Below are positions 26,975-36,936 of a stretch of DNA of 64,000 bases, one piece after another. The DNA is from Parachlamydia sp. AcF125 (lineage in GTDB: Bacteria; Chlamydiota; Chlamydiia; Chlamydiales; Parachlamydiaceae): the NCBI RefSeq assembly GCF_018342475.1, contig NZ_JAEMUD010000005.1, positions 1 to 64,000 of the forward strand. The letters run 5' to 3'. The stretch's first letter is position 1; the number at the start of each line of letters is the position of its first letter. The position numbers and the translations under genes were made by a program. The notes under the pieces were generated by a model. It ran no database searches. It was not told the DNA's origin and worked only from the letters and a program-made list of their open reading frames with translations.

Positions 26975-27607
26975 TCTTTACCTCGTGTTTTATTCATTTT
27001 TACAGGCAGCATTTAGAGACTTGCGTGTTGAATGTGATTTATTTTCTATACGAATTGAAAATAGATCTCAAGGAATTCAAAAGAAAAGTTAAAAAAATAA
27101 GAGAGGGGAGAGGAGGGAAGGAAAAAAGCCTTTTTCTAAGTTCAATTTTGAAAGGAAAGCTAATCCGATTGATTGCTGCTTGCTAAGAGGAAAAAAAGTG
27201 TTCTCAGCCTTTAAGTCCCTTAATCTCAGCGAGAGAAAAAAGAGCGTTTGTTTGCGCCGGTTGTGTATGCTGAAAGAATTAAAGCCGATAAAGCAAATTG
27301 GGCCTTAGAAAAAAGGCTTCGACTAACGCCAAAGTTTTTGCCTGGATCCGACGCTGGCATGCACCTCTACTCGGATTGGGAGAGGAGCAGAGGATGATTC
27401 TACCCTTCACCTGTCCTATAAAGCCCGATTAGCTAAGGCATCTATATAAGAAGGGAAGGCAAAGGCTAAGCGATCTTCAAAAGGGGCTTTTTGCCGTTTC
27501 ATCAAAAAAAGTAGAAAAGAATTGCTCTCTTTTTTTGCTACTCCTAGCTTTTTTTATTTCCTCTGCCTTTTCTTCTCTTTATGAAGCTGAAGATTTTGCT
27601 TTTTTTG
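26975..27607. other. Gene-free gap with a possible decayed coding fragment
   Basis: 633 bases without an intact gene. One plus-strand frame is open for 58 codons without a start (about 27222-27395) and reads protein-like (VVYAERIKADKANWALEKR), which could be the tail of a dead gene such as a transposase. The identification is a guess. The rest is A-rich, with nothing recognisable. Confidence 0.3.
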
Positions 27608-30055
27608 CTATTTCTTTTCATCTTGAATGTTTTTTGCCGCGTCTGTAAGGGCTTTGAGAACAATTTCAAAAACCTTAAAGATCAAGCTTTTTGTGGCTAA
27701 TTCACTCTTAAAGAGCTCTTCATAGATTTTTTTAATTGCGCCTTTAATGGTTTTCTTACTAGGAGTAGTCTGATTAGCGCCAAATTCTCCCATTTTAGCG
27801 TTAAATTCTTCCATTTTTAACTTTGCATTAATATAACAAAGTTTGTAGGTGAGGAAAGCTGACAGTGCAAATTGGATATTTAACTTTTGTTTGTTTTCTT
27901 CAACCAAGAGGGGAGAGGCTGGGGAAAAAAGCAATTCATCTACTTGCGATTTATTACCATAGGCTTTTTGGCTAGCTTGGATGATCGTTGAAAGCACTTT
28001 CTGATGAGAAGAGCTAAAATTATGGAGAGCGACGGTTGTGGCTTGATTGATTTTGTGGATAAATAGACGTGCGATTGTTTCTCCTCCCCATTCGCCAAGA
28101 AACCCCAATTTACCCATCTTGACCACAAGCTTAACGATAAGCTCTCCATAGATATCTTTTGGTGGAACGTCAGAAAATTCGAAGTATTTTTTCAAGCATG
28201 CTTCGGCTGACTGATTGGGATTTTTCTTCCATGTTAGTTGAATATCAGCGATAAACTCTTCGTAGATTTCATCAAATTGGGTAGTCCCAATCTGAAACTT
28301 ATCTTGTAAACGGGTTCTTTCCTCTTCGGTCGAATTTCCAAATAATTCCGAAAGTAATGGTTTCAATTCAGCTTGTGGATTTTCGCTTCCCTTTGTTTTT
28401 TCTAGGGCTTTTGCAATTGATGGCAAGTTAGCAGTCGATGAAAAGAAGGAGTAAATATATTGGGTAAGTAGAACGCGATTAATTTGAGGGAGAACATGTT
28501 CGGCCATAAGCGCTGTGCGATGCTCAGGAGTAGCAAGGCGATTCACAGTATCTTTTAGGAGCTCAGCGATTTTTTCTTGTATAACTCTTTTGGCAAAGTT
28601 TAAAATTACCCTTTCCACGCTGGCAATTATAGGCCTTTTGGCCTTTTCCATATGTTTTAAAGCTTCTTGAGGCATGATTTGTTGAAAAACATGCGCTCCT
28701 TTTTGAATGAGGAGTTTAAATTCGGGTGAGACGGCTGGCAATGCCTGGTAAAAAAGATCGACGATCCCATCTCTTTTTATAAGATATCCTTCAAAATCAT
28801 ACACCACTTGAGGAGGGCAGATTAAATCAAGGAGGCGCCCAGCGAAATGGAAATAGGCCTTCTTCTCGTTTAAAAGGACATGGCTAATCGCCCTTTGTTT
28901 TTTATTTAAAATCATATTTTTAACAGCTGGATGGCAAACTTTCTCCTCCTCAGCAAAATTTTCCTCAAAAGATGCAGGATCTGCAGAAAGGCGTGTCAAA
29001 GCATCGACATGGGATTCCAGCTGCTTGAAAATATCGTCATAAGCTGCAATATAATAGGTGGTGTCAATCTCTTGAGGCTTGTCCTTTTTGATTTCATTGA
29101 GATGATGAATAAGATTGGCAAACCTATCGCTGCAAATGTCAGAAACCTTTTTGACTACTTGCGAAAGCGAAGTTTGTATAAGTTGGGGAAGTTTATTTTC
29201 ACCCAGGGTGTCATGCATAAGGGCGACAAAAGAGTCGACTTTTTTTTCTAATAAAATCAAAACGATTTCTTGGAGAATAGTGTCGAAAGTTTTTTTATCA
29301 TTTTCTCGAGTTGCTTTAGTGAGAGGGTTTGGATGGGTCGGACTAAAAATCCAAGCTAGAAGGGGAGAGAGGTAATCATTTTGTAGATTTTTATTTAGGG
29401 GAATTGAAAGTTTATCTGAATGCGTCAGAAAAGCATTTAAAATGGTTTCTTGGGTTTCTCCTTCGGTAAGCCACTTAAACATCTGCTCTAAGGAAGAGTC
29501 AATCTCAGAGCGATTCTTGGCGACCATCTCTTGAATACGCGCAGTGTTTGCTTCTAAATCTATGAAAATTTTAGAGGTTTTATTTCCTAATTGAACGATA
29601 ATTTTTGCGCCCGCCCTAAGATATTCTTGCAGTTTAGCTGCTTTTTCACTCATTTTTTCTACAGAATTTTTTGCATATTTATCGTAGTAGCAATCGGCAA
29701 TATGCATGGGAAAATGGCTGAAAAATTCTCGCATGGCTACAAGAGAAGAATCATAGTTTGCAGAAGGGGTGACTTCGTTATTATCTTGAATAGAAGCTGG
29801 AAAAGAAAAGCGATAAGAGGTTTTTTTTTCCTGCCGCAGAGAAGGGGAAGTGGGGGAGATGAATTTCTTCCCTTCGAATAAAAATGCGGTTTGCTTAACC
29901 AGCTTAGCTTCTTGCTCAGTCAGCTTTTTTGAAGGAAAAAAGTATCTAAAAAAGTTAATAAAAAAATCGGCTATTTTACTCCAGGTAGATTTTTTTGTGG
30001 CTGGCGGAGCTGAAGGAAAGTGGGGGGGAAGTGTGGGAGGAAAATGGATATTCAT
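27608..30055 (-). CDS. Hypothetical protein, paralogue of the next gene (copy 1)
   Basis: An 815-residue helical protein of unknown function. The ATG at 30055 (MNIHFPP) is preferred, with AAAGGA upstream; the codon before it is GTG. The Pro-rich N-terminus is followed by a basic amphipathic or hydrophobic stretch (KIADFFINFFRYFFPSKK) that could touch a membrane. It shares landmarks with the 862-residue neighbour: EEKVCHPAVKNMIL near the middle and SQKAYGNKSQVDELLF near the C-terminus. The two are same-strand and 170 bases apart, so probably a tandem duplication. An effector-like role is possible but unproven. Confidence 0.78.
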   Translation of the reverse strand: MNIHFPPTLPPHFPSAPPATKKSTWSKIADFFINFFRYFFPSKKLTEQEAKLVKQTAFLFEGKKFISPTSPSLRQEKKTSYRFSFPASIQDNNEVTPSANYDSSLVAMREFFSHFPMHIADCYYDKYAKNSVEKMSEKAAKLQEYLRAGAKIIVQLGNKTSKIFIDLEANTARIQEMVAKNRSEIDSSLEQMFKWLTEGETQETILNAFLTHSDKLSIPLNKNLQNDYLSPLLAWIFSPTHPNPLTKATRENDKKTFDTILQEIVLILLEKKVDSFVALMHDTLGENKLPQLIQTSLSQVVKKVSDICSDRFANLIHHLNEIKKDKPQEIDTTYYIAAYDDIFKQLESHVDALTRLSADPASFEENFAEEEKVCHPAVKNMILNKKQRAISHVLLNEKKAYFHFAGRLLDLICPPQVVYDFEGYLIKRDGIVDLFYQALPAVSPEFKLLIQKGAHVFQQIMPQEALKHMEKAKRPIIASVERVILNFAKRVIQEKIAELLKDTVNRLATPEHRTALMAEHVLPQINRVLLTQYIYSFFSSTANLPSIAKALEKTKGSENPQAELKPLLSELFGNSTEEERTRLQDKFQIGTTQFDEIYEEFIADIQLTWKKNPNQSAEACLKKYFEFSDVPPKDIYGELIVKLVVKMGKLGFLGEWGGETIARLFIHKINQATTVALHNFSSSHQKVLSTIIQASQKAYGNKSQVDELLFSPASPLLVEENKQKLNIQFALSAFLTYKLCYINAKLKMEEFNAKMGEFGANQTTPSKKTIKGAIKKIYEELFKSELATKSLIFKVFEIVLKALTDAAKNIQDEKK

Positions 30056-30226
30056 CACGATGTCCTTTTAAGTATACGTGTGTAAAAAAATGAATGTTTA
30101 ATTTGAGAAATCATTTCTTTTTTCTATGAATGAGTAAGTTTAATATAAAAAAATAGCTCATTTGGTAATAGCATTTTAAAAGGGCTTCCTTTAGACCTTA
30201 CATAAGAGGACAAAAAAACTCTTTTT

Positions 30227-32815
30227 TTACTCATATTCCCCACCTTTTAAGGCCTTCGCTGTCTTTTTTTGAATATGGAATAAAAGGCTTTTATTAATAG
30301 CTGGGTTTGTTAAGAAGAGTTTTTGTACCGTGTCTGTCACTACTTGATTAATGGCCTTGCGTGAAGGCATAAAAATTAAAGCAGCAAAACCCACGTTGTT
30401 TTTCAGGCTTTGGCGCAACAGATCGTGGGCAAGGCATGCTGTTTTGTTAATTTCTCTTCGCAGTTTTTCTTTTCGTTTGGCTGGGCTCAAAGAAGCTTTT
30501 TCACCAAAAAAGAGTTCTTGAACTTGTTTTTCCTTTCCATATGCTCCTTGGGCAGATAATAAAGCCGTATAGAGGGGCCTAACGTACGAATGGCTTACAG
30601 CATAAGCTGCGTCGCTAATTTGTTGGCTAATTTTTCCTTTGAAACGGCTTAAAAATTTTTCCCCGCCAAAAATTTTAAGAGAGCTAAGTCCAAAGCAGGC
30701 GTGCATAAAAAGCTTGCCGTATGTTGCATTTTTATCGACTTGGACCCCCTTATTGTATTCTTGCATAACAGCAATGACTTCTCTTAAAGAGGCTGTAGGT
30801 CGAATGGTGAGCTCAAGAAGGATTTCGATCTCCTTAATTAAGGAAGCTACGATATGGGCAAACTCTTCTTTATCCATTTTTTCAAGGCGAAAATTATTAA
30901 AGGATTTTTTGCTAATCTCTAAAATGGCCCTTCGTATGTCCTGCTTAATAGCATCACTATCCTTTAAAGTCTTACTAGCTCGTAAATACAAGAAAAGGCC
31001 GGCTATTTTCTTAAGATGTGTAGACGTGAAGATGGTTTGACGAATGTTTGCTAATAAAAGTTGATTAGAAAGCGCAGGGAGAATTTGAGAGCCAAGTAGC
31101 TCTTCTACTAAAGCGGGATCGGAAAGGAGCTCAACTATTTTTCGGACTCCTGTAGAAATATTTTGGTTAAGGATCTCTTCCGCTAGACTTAAGCTGAATT
31201 TTTTTACACCTAAAAAGAGGCTTTGCTTGATTTTTTGAAAATCTCCCACTTCTGGCGGTAAAGAGGCATCTACTAAGTCTCCCAATTCTTTCTGGACGTC
31301 TGCTTTGGTGAGAAGAGAATCCCAGGTTTGCTCTAAGCCAGGCAAAAGTTTATCCGACGTATCTTTGAATTTGCTCACTAAAGCTTCCAGTTCTTCTGGC
31401 AAGTTTTTCTTATCAATCAATACATCCCAGATTTGCTCTAGGCCTGTTTTTTCCCCGCCTTTTTGAAGAGTGGAAGAAGGTAAAAGAAGCTTAAATATTT
31501 CAGCGGAAATCTTGGTATATAAGTCGTTTTCTTCCAACTCAGCGATATTTGCTCGAAAAGCTTCTGATTCTTCAGGAATGATCAGCATCTTTTGAATGGT
31601 TGGATGGCACTTTTCTTCTTCAGCAAAGCTAAAAGCCATCATCTGTTTTTTTGCAGCCTTCTCTCCATTATTTGAGATTGCGCGCGCAATGTTTGCTAAT
31701 TTTCTCTTTAAAGCTTCTTCTTCCGGTGTTGAGGCTTTTAGCGACTTTACTTTTTTAGCTTTTTTGAAAAGAGTGTCTAGCCTTTTTTCCGCATTTATAT
31801 AAGCTTCGATGTGCTGGGAGAAAATTTTTACAAGGGAGTCAAAAGTTCTAGAATAGTCTAACTTCCCTATGCGAGCGGTTAAACACTTGCCAAGGGTCTC
31901 TCCAATTTTTTCCGCAGAATTTTCAAAAAGCTTTTGGGCGACATCCACCAATTTATCTTGCAAGGCATTTTGAATAGTGGTTTGAAGATGTGTAATATTG
32001 TTTTCAATGAGAAGTTGTAAGATGGCTTTAAAAACTAAATCATTTTCTCCATATTTTGATAGCTCGAGTTCCGTAAAAAATGTGGAAGAATTGCTATGAT
32101 CGGACTCGAAAACCCAACCTAAAACTTTCTCTGCAGGCGTAAAGTGCCACATACTAACTTGAGGAACTTGGGTATTGCTCAAGCGGGCTAAATCGTTAAT
32201 TTTGTTGGGGAGTTTCTCCTCAATTTCTTTTCGCAATTTTTTTCGGTCCTGATCCTGGCATAACCAGGAGAAAAGGGCCTTCATTGTATCATTCAGGTTG
32301 GTGACTTTTTTAAGATCTTCGGCAATATTGGGCGATTCATTGAGAGTGTAAATAGCTTGGATCATTGCTTCAATCGTATGCCCTAGGAAAAATTGGATCC
32401 AATCATTCAGGTTGGCAATGGCTTCCTCATTCGGGTTGATGCTTTCAAGCGGGGCTTTTAATTTTGCCTCAAAGAGGCTCCTGGCAAAATGGACACAAAA
32501 TCTTTTAGTAAAATCCTGAAGCTTTTCTAAGGCGATGTCTTCTTGAAGAGCGCCTGAGGTGGGAATAGGCCTTACCTGTTTTGTAAGCAGGTAGGCTGGG
32601 TTTTCCCGTATATTTTTAAGGGTTTCTTGTTGTTTTGTGGATAATTTGACCGATCTTTTTTTCCAAAAGCAAACCGCCTGAATGAGGCGAAGAGGAAACT
32701 TTAAAATTGCCAAGGCAATCTTCATAAGCTTACTGCGCGATTTACTGCTGTTTGCCGGCGGTGCAGTTGACACTGCAAGCGTTGAAGAAGGAATGCGAGG
32801 CGGCTTTAATCCCAT
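30227..32815 (-). CDS. Hypothetical protein, paralogue of the preceding gene (copy 2)
   Basis: An 862-residue helical protein. The layout follows its 815-residue neighbour: Pro/Ser/Ala-rich start, a basic-hydrophobic segment (KIALAILKFPLRLIQAVCFW), EEEKCHPTIQKMLI near residue 405, and SAQGAYGKEKQVQELFFG near residue 760. The pair has clearly diverged, with low overall identity and conserved islands. AAGGATC precedes the ATG. No catalytic motif is seen. Confidence 0.78.
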   Translation of the reverse strand: MGLKPPRIPSSTLAVSTAPPANSSKSRSKLMKIALAILKFPLRLIQAVCFWKKRSVKLSTKQQETLKNIRENPAYLLTKQVRPIPTSGALQEDIALEKLQDFTKRFCVHFARSLFEAKLKAPLESINPNEEAIANLNDWIQFFLGHTIEAMIQAIYTLNESPNIAEDLKKVTNLNDTMKALFSWLCQDQDRKKLRKEIEEKLPNKINDLARLSNTQVPQVSMWHFTPAEKVLGWVFESDHSNSSTFFTELELSKYGENDLVFKAILQLLIENNITHLQTTIQNALQDKLVDVAQKLFENSAEKIGETLGKCLTARIGKLDYSRTFDSLVKIFSQHIEAYINAEKRLDTLFKKAKKVKSLKASTPEEEALKRKLANIARAISNNGEKAAKKQMMAFSFAEEEKCHPTIQKMLIIPEESEAFRANIAELEENDLYTKISAEIFKLLLPSSTLQKGGEKTGLEQIWDVLIDKKNLPEELEALVSKFKDTSDKLLPGLEQTWDSLLTKADVQKELGDLVDASLPPEVGDFQKIKQSLFLGVKKFSLSLAEEILNQNISTGVRKIVELLSDPALVEELLGSQILPALSNQLLLANIRQTIFTSTHLKKIAGLFLYLRASKTLKDSDAIKQDIRRAILEISKKSFNNFRLEKMDKEEFAHIVASLIKEIEILLELTIRPTASLREVIAVMQEYNKGVQVDKNATYGKLFMHACFGLSSLKIFGGEKFLSRFKGKISQQISDAAYAVSHSYVRPLYTALLSAQGAYGKEKQVQELFFGEKASLSPAKRKEKLRREINKTACLAHDLLRQSLKNNVGFAALIFMPSRKAINQVVTDTVQKLFLTNPAINKSLLFHIQKKTAKALKGGEYE

Positions 32816-32872
32816 ATATGATCCTTGGTGTGCAGTTATTATGCAGTAAGCTCGTTAAGAAAAGATAAAGAA

Positions 32873-32895
32873 AAAGCACCCATTATGGGTGCTTT
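32873..32895 (-). terminator. Rho-independent terminator of pnp
   Basis: A 9-bp stem AAAGCACCC / GGGTGCTTT with a 5-base loop, 64 bases past the pnp stop. On the minus strand it is followed by a T-rich run (TTTTTCTTT). The opposite side is also T-rich, so it could work in both directions. Confidence 0.8.
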
Positions 32896-32959
32896 CTTAT
32901 TTTTTATCCTTCCAAAAAATGTGGATTTTGGACTACTACAATTTTACTTTTGGCTGAGT

Positions 32960-35068
32960 TTAATTGGCCCCGCTAACTACTAAGGTGGCTTTTCGACTTA
33001 GTTTCAGTTGGCCTCTCTCATTAATTTCGAGGACTTTAACAGTAATCATATCGCCTATTTTGACATAGTCATTCAAGTTATTGATTCGGACATTGTCAAA
33101 CTCCGAAATATGGCAAAGCCCTTCTTTTCCAGGAAGAATCTCCACAAAGATGCCGAAGGGGGCAATGTTGGCGACTTTACCCGTGTAAACTTTTCCGATT
33201 TCAACCTCGGAAGTTAAACCGACAATTATCGCTTTAGCTTTTTCAATTCCTTCCAGATTTGAGGAGGCAATACTGATGAGGCCATCATCATTAATATCAA
33301 TCTCCACCCCACTTGCTTCGATAATAGCGCGAATTTGTTTCCCGCCAGGCCCGATCACTGTCGCAATTTTGCTTGGTTTGATTTGCATGGTTTCAATGCG
33401 TGGGGCATAAATGGACATCTCTTTTTTATGGGTTGGACATACTTCCAACATTTTTTGAAGGATATGAATACGCCCTTTTTTTGCCTGGTCTAACGCGGCC
33501 TTCATAATAGCTGGCGTGATCCCCTCCACTTTAATATCCATTTGAAAGGCGGTAATCCCTTCTGCATCCCCCGTAATTTTGAAATCCATATCGCCAAGAG
33601 CGTCTTCGATCCCCAAAATGTCGGATAGGATGATAAATCGTTCATTTTCCAGGATGAGCCCCATCGCAATCCCGGCAACAGGGCGTTTAACTGGAACGCC
33701 GGCTTCCATCATGGCTAGGCATCCGCCGCAAACTGTTGCCATGGAAGAAGACCCATTGGATTCTGTAATATTAGATTCAAGCCGGATCGTGTAGGGGAAA
33801 GCTTCTTTGGCTGGCAAGATTGCTTGTAAAGCACGTTCAGCTAATTTACCATGGCCAACTTCTCTTCGCCCTGGAGAGCCAATGCGTCCCACTTCTCCCA
33901 CTGAAAAAGGGGGAAAGAAATATTGGAGATAGAAAGTGCGACTACCTTCTCCATCTAAATCTTCAAACCGCTGGGCCATACTTTCGCCTCCCAATGTGCA
34001 GACGGATAAGCTTTGTGTTTCGCCGCGGGTGAAAAGGGAGCTTCCGTGTGCGCGAGGAAGGAGACCTTGTTCAATATCGATGGGGCGAATGTCGACGGAG
34101 GTCCTTCCATCACTGCGCAGATTCTCATTTAAAATCATTTGGCGCATATACTTGGAAGAAACTTCTTTTAACGCTGCCGTTACGTCTTTAGCTGGGAAAA
34201 GAGGCTCCTCATTTTCAGGCAAGAGCTTTTGCTCAACTGTTGTTTTTATAGCCCCTAAAGCCTCTTCTCTTTTTTGTTTTTCTTTAATGCGCAAAGCTTG
34301 GTCTAATAGAGGTTTTGCAATTTCTTCTACAGCTTGGAACACCTCTTGTGGAAGGGGGCGCAAAGTATTTAATGTTTTAGGTTTACCTATTTCTTTTTGC
34401 CAGGCAAGGAGCGTTTCGCAAATGGCTTTGATTCCCTGATGTCCTATTTCGATAGCTTCTAAAATTTGTTCCTCTGTTAAGAAATCACAATACCCTTCAA
34501 TCATTAAAACAGCATCTTCTGTTCCAGCAAGAATAAGATCGAGTTTGGATTTCTTTTGATGCTCAACAGTGGGGTTGACGACAAATTTACCGCCGATTAA
34601 GCCCACTCGCACTGCACCTACGGGTTTAATGAGAGGAATATCTGAGATCACCAGGGCAGCTGAGGCTCCACAAATTGCTAAGGGTTCAGGAGCGTTAACC
34701 CCATCATAGGACCAAACGTAAGAAAGCACTTGGGTTTCATTGTAATAGCCGTTTTGGAACATGGGGCGAAGAGGGCGGTCAATCAGTCTTGAGACCAAGG
34801 TTTCTTTCTCAGAGGGGCGCCCTTCTCGTTTAATGAATCCACTCACCGTCTTTCCGGCTGAAGAGAATTTTTCTTGATAGTCAACTCTTAAGGGGAGAAA
34901 ATCTTCACCAGGAGTTAGGTTGTAATCAGCACAAGCTGTATTAAATAAGATGGTCTCTCCAGAGCGGACCAAAACAGCTCCATTTGCTTGACGTGCAATT
35001 TTTCCGGTTTCGAAAACAATTTCTTGTTCTCCAACTTTAACTCGTGTGGTACGTCGTTCCATATTCAT
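32960..35068 (-). CDS. pnp: Polyribonucleotide nucleotidyltransferase (PNPase)
   Basis: A 702-residue 3'-5' phosphorolytic exoribonuclease of RNA turnover. Domain order is standard: first RNase PH domain (GETILFNTACAD), helical linker, second RNase PH domain (TRGETQSLSVCTLGG, GDMDFKITGDAEGITAFQMD), KH domain (IATVIGPGGKQIRAIIEASG, about residues 565-625) and S1 domain (GKVANIAPFGIFVEILPG to the C-terminus). GGAG precedes the ATG at 35068. It lies downstream of rpsO on the same strand, the widely conserved order in which PNPase often autoregulates its mRNA. Confidence 0.98.
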   Translation of the reverse strand: MNMERRTTRVKVGEQEIVFETGKIARQANGAVLVRSGETILFNTACADYNLTPGEDFLPLRVDYQEKFSSAGKTVSGFIKREGRPSEKETLVSRLIDRPLRPMFQNGYYNETQVLSYVWSYDGVNAPEPLAICGASAALVISDIPLIKPVGAVRVGLIGGKFVVNPTVEHQKKSKLDLILAGTEDAVLMIEGYCDFLTEEQILEAIEIGHQGIKAICETLLAWQKEIGKPKTLNTLRPLPQEVFQAVEEIAKPLLDQALRIKEKQKREEALGAIKTTVEQKLLPENEEPLFPAKDVTAALKEVSSKYMRQMILNENLRSDGRTSVDIRPIDIEQGLLPRAHGSSLFTRGETQSLSVCTLGGESMAQRFEDLDGEGSRTFYLQYFFPPFSVGEVGRIGSPGRREVGHGKLAERALQAILPAKEAFPYTIRLESNITESNGSSSMATVCGGCLAMMEAGVPVKRPVAGIAMGLILENERFIILSDILGIEDALGDMDFKITGDAEGITAFQMDIKVEGITPAIMKAALDQAKKGRIHILQKMLEVCPTHKKEMSIYAPRIETMQIKPSKIATVIGPGGKQIRAIIEASGVEIDINDDGLISIASSNLEGIEKAKAIIVGLTSEVEIGKVYTGKVANIAPFGIFVEILPGKEGLCHISEFDNVRINNLNDYVKIGDMITVKVLEINERGQLKLSRKATLVVSGAN

Positions 35069-35328
35069 CTAATCTCCTAAATGTTATAATCTCCGCATGT
35101 TCTTGTGCTTTTGAACGATGAGGATGAGGATGAAGTCCTAAAAGAAGGCTATGCGTCAAAATGGGGCTAACCACTTTAAGCTGGCTGATTGATTAGATCC
35201 ATGACTCCTAGTCAAGGAGCTGGAATTGTGGAAAGGGAATTTATTATTCATAGAATTCAGAAAACAAACCTCAAAAGCTTGTTGAAGATCGATTTCTGAT
35301 TTCTATTCCCTCCCTATTTTAAATGATA

Positions 35329-35348
35329 AAGGCAGCTAATGCTGCCTT
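35329..35348 (-). terminator. Terminator after rpsO
   Basis: An 8-bp stem AAGGCAGC / GCTGCCTT with loop TAAT directly past the rpsO stop; on the minus strand it is followed by TATCATTT. The U-tract is short, so read-through into pnp is likely. Confidence 0.65.
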
Positions 35349-35357
35349 AAACCGCTA

Positions 35358-35627
35358 TTATCTTCTCAATTTTAATTTTGTAATTAAATTTTGATACCGC
35401 ACAGTATCAGTTGAGTTTAGATAATCCAGTAAACGCCTTCTTTGGCCTACAAGCTTAAGAAGAGCCAAACGCGACCCGTGATCTTTTGGATTTCTTTTCA
35501 GATGTTCAGTCAATTCGGTAATTCTTTCGGTTAGAATTGCGATTTGAACATCCGCTGATCCTGTATCCTTTTCGTGAAGTTGGAACTTTTTTGTAATTTC
35601 TTCTTTTGTACCTTGGTCTAGAGACAT
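35358..35627 (-). CDS. rpsO: 30S ribosomal protein S15
   Basis: An 89-residue primary 16S rRNA-binding protein of the small-subunit platform. Family segments are intact: [31 protein letters not shown] and [10 protein letters not shown]. Length is exactly typical. It is followed by pnp about 290 bases downstream with a hairpin between. A good minus-strand promoter candidate lies at 35701-35729. Confidence 0.98.
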   Translation of the reverse strand: MSLDQGTKEEITKKFQLHEKDTGSADVQIAILTERITELTEHLKRNPKDHGSRLALLKLVGQRRRLLDYLNSTDTVRYQNLITKLKLRR

Positions 35628-35700
35628 TTAGCAGATCTCCCATTGTTAAAGCCGAAAAAGGCTACTATTTTCAACATCATTTACTTTGCATTAAAAGGCT

Positions 35701-35729
35701 ATTATATTTGGGCCTTGTTTATAAATCAA
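35701..35729 (-). promoter_or_regulatory. Candidate sigma-70-type promoter for rpsO
   Basis: On the minus strand TTGATT (35729-35724) and TATAAT (35706-35701) are separated by 17 bases, a near-consensus arrangement. It lies 74 bases before the rpsO start. Confidence 0.6.
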
Positions 35730-35863
35730 GGGCAAAAATTCTATGCTAAGACGGAACAAATCTACAAGCTTTATTCCGTTCTTCCCAATCTGTCGACAAA
35801 AAACTCTGGAATCGATAATCTCATTGCTTCATTTTTTGACTTTGCTAACGCTAGGGGAGTCTT

Positions 35864-36649
35864 ATGCCATCAAAGCCAACCAAGTCCCGCTCAAAACAAA
35901 TTTCTACATCTTGGGAACCAGTAAGCAAATGGTATCACCAAGCAGTGGGCAAAGAGGGACATTATTATCATCAATCTGTTATTTTACCAAAGTTACTGAA
36001 TCTTCTCAATCTAAACGAAAATTCCTCTGTTTTAGACGTGGCTTGTGGCCAAGGAATTTTGGCCCGCCATTTGCCTGAAAAGGTAGCGTATGTAGGAATG
36101 GATATCGCTCCCTCTTTTATTAAAGCTGCCAAGCAATTAGATCGCAATCCTCAGCATGAATATTTAGTGAGGGATGCTGCTAAGCCGTATCAACTTGGCA
36201 AAAGGTTGTTTTCGCATGCTACTTTAATCTTAGCCGTCCAAAATTTTGAGAGGGCGGACTTAGTATTTCACCATGTTTCCGCGGCTTTAGCTGAAAAAGG
36301 GCTGTTTGTGATTGTCATGAATCACCCTTGTTTTCGCATTCCACGCCAATCCTCTTGGGGAATTGATGAAAGCAAAAAATTGCAGTACCGACGCTTAGAC
36401 TCTTATGCATCTGCTCAAAAAATTCCTATCCAAGCCCATCCAAGTGAAGGCCACAACTCCTCAACAACGTGGTCTTTTCATCATCCTCTTTCTTCTTATA
36501 CGCGGTGGTTGCATGAAGCAGGATTTGTTATCGAATTTTTAGAAGAGTGGTGTTCGGATAAGGTAAGCGAAGGAAAAAGGGCAAAAATGGAAAATAGAAG
36601 TCGAGATGAATTTCCTCTTTTTCTTACTTTGATTGCTAGTAAAAGATAG
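35864..36649 (+). CDS. Class I SAM-dependent methyltransferase
   Basis: A 261-residue methyltransferase of unknown substrate. Motif I is VLDVACGQGILARHL (about residues 58-72), followed by an acidic strand end in VAYVGMDIAPSF and a motif IV-like LILAVQNFERAD. The C-terminal half is variable, as in methyltransferases of small molecules or quinones. Residues 1-30 are basic. The ATG has GGGGAG a few bases upstream. It is divergent from rpsO, with no operon partner to suggest a substrate. Confidence 0.85.
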   Translation: MPSKPTKSRSKQISTSWEPVSKWYHQAVGKEGHYYHQSVILPKLLNLLNLNENSSVLDVACGQGILARHLPEKVAYVGMDIAPSFIKAAKQLDRNPQHEYLVRDAAKPYQLGKRLFSHATLILAVQNFERADLVFHHVSAALAEKGLFVIVMNHPCFRIPRQSSWGIDESKKLQYRRLDSYASAQKIPIQAHPSEGHNSSTTWSFHHPLSSYTRWLHEAGFVIEFLEEWCSDKVSEGKRAKMENRSRDEFPLFLTLIASKR

Positions 36650-36936
36650 AGGAATAAAAATAAGCGATAGGTTATTTTGCTGATAGTGGTATAATTAGAG
36701 GTTTTTTAGCTTGTTTTAATGTTAATAACGGAAGTTAGTTTTATTGAATAATAATAACGAAGGTTCTAGCCCTTCTGGGATATTCTAGACGGCTATAGAA
36801 GGGAGAAAAAAGGGGCTTTTAGAGGAAGTGTTTAAAAGCTAACTTTTTGTAAAAAAGCTTTTAAGTTATGCCTTGAGTGAAAAGAGGATATGTAGTAAAA
36901 TAATTATTTAAAAACTTTTGCGGAAGGAGTTTTAGT

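Noticed and set aside
33008-34439. Plus-strand ORFs across pnp
   Set aside because: Antisense shadows of a highly conserved gene.
35643-36078. Plus-strand ORFs between rpsO and the methyltransferase
   Set aside because: They overlap the rpsO promoter and the methyltransferase start in other frames and lack start signals.
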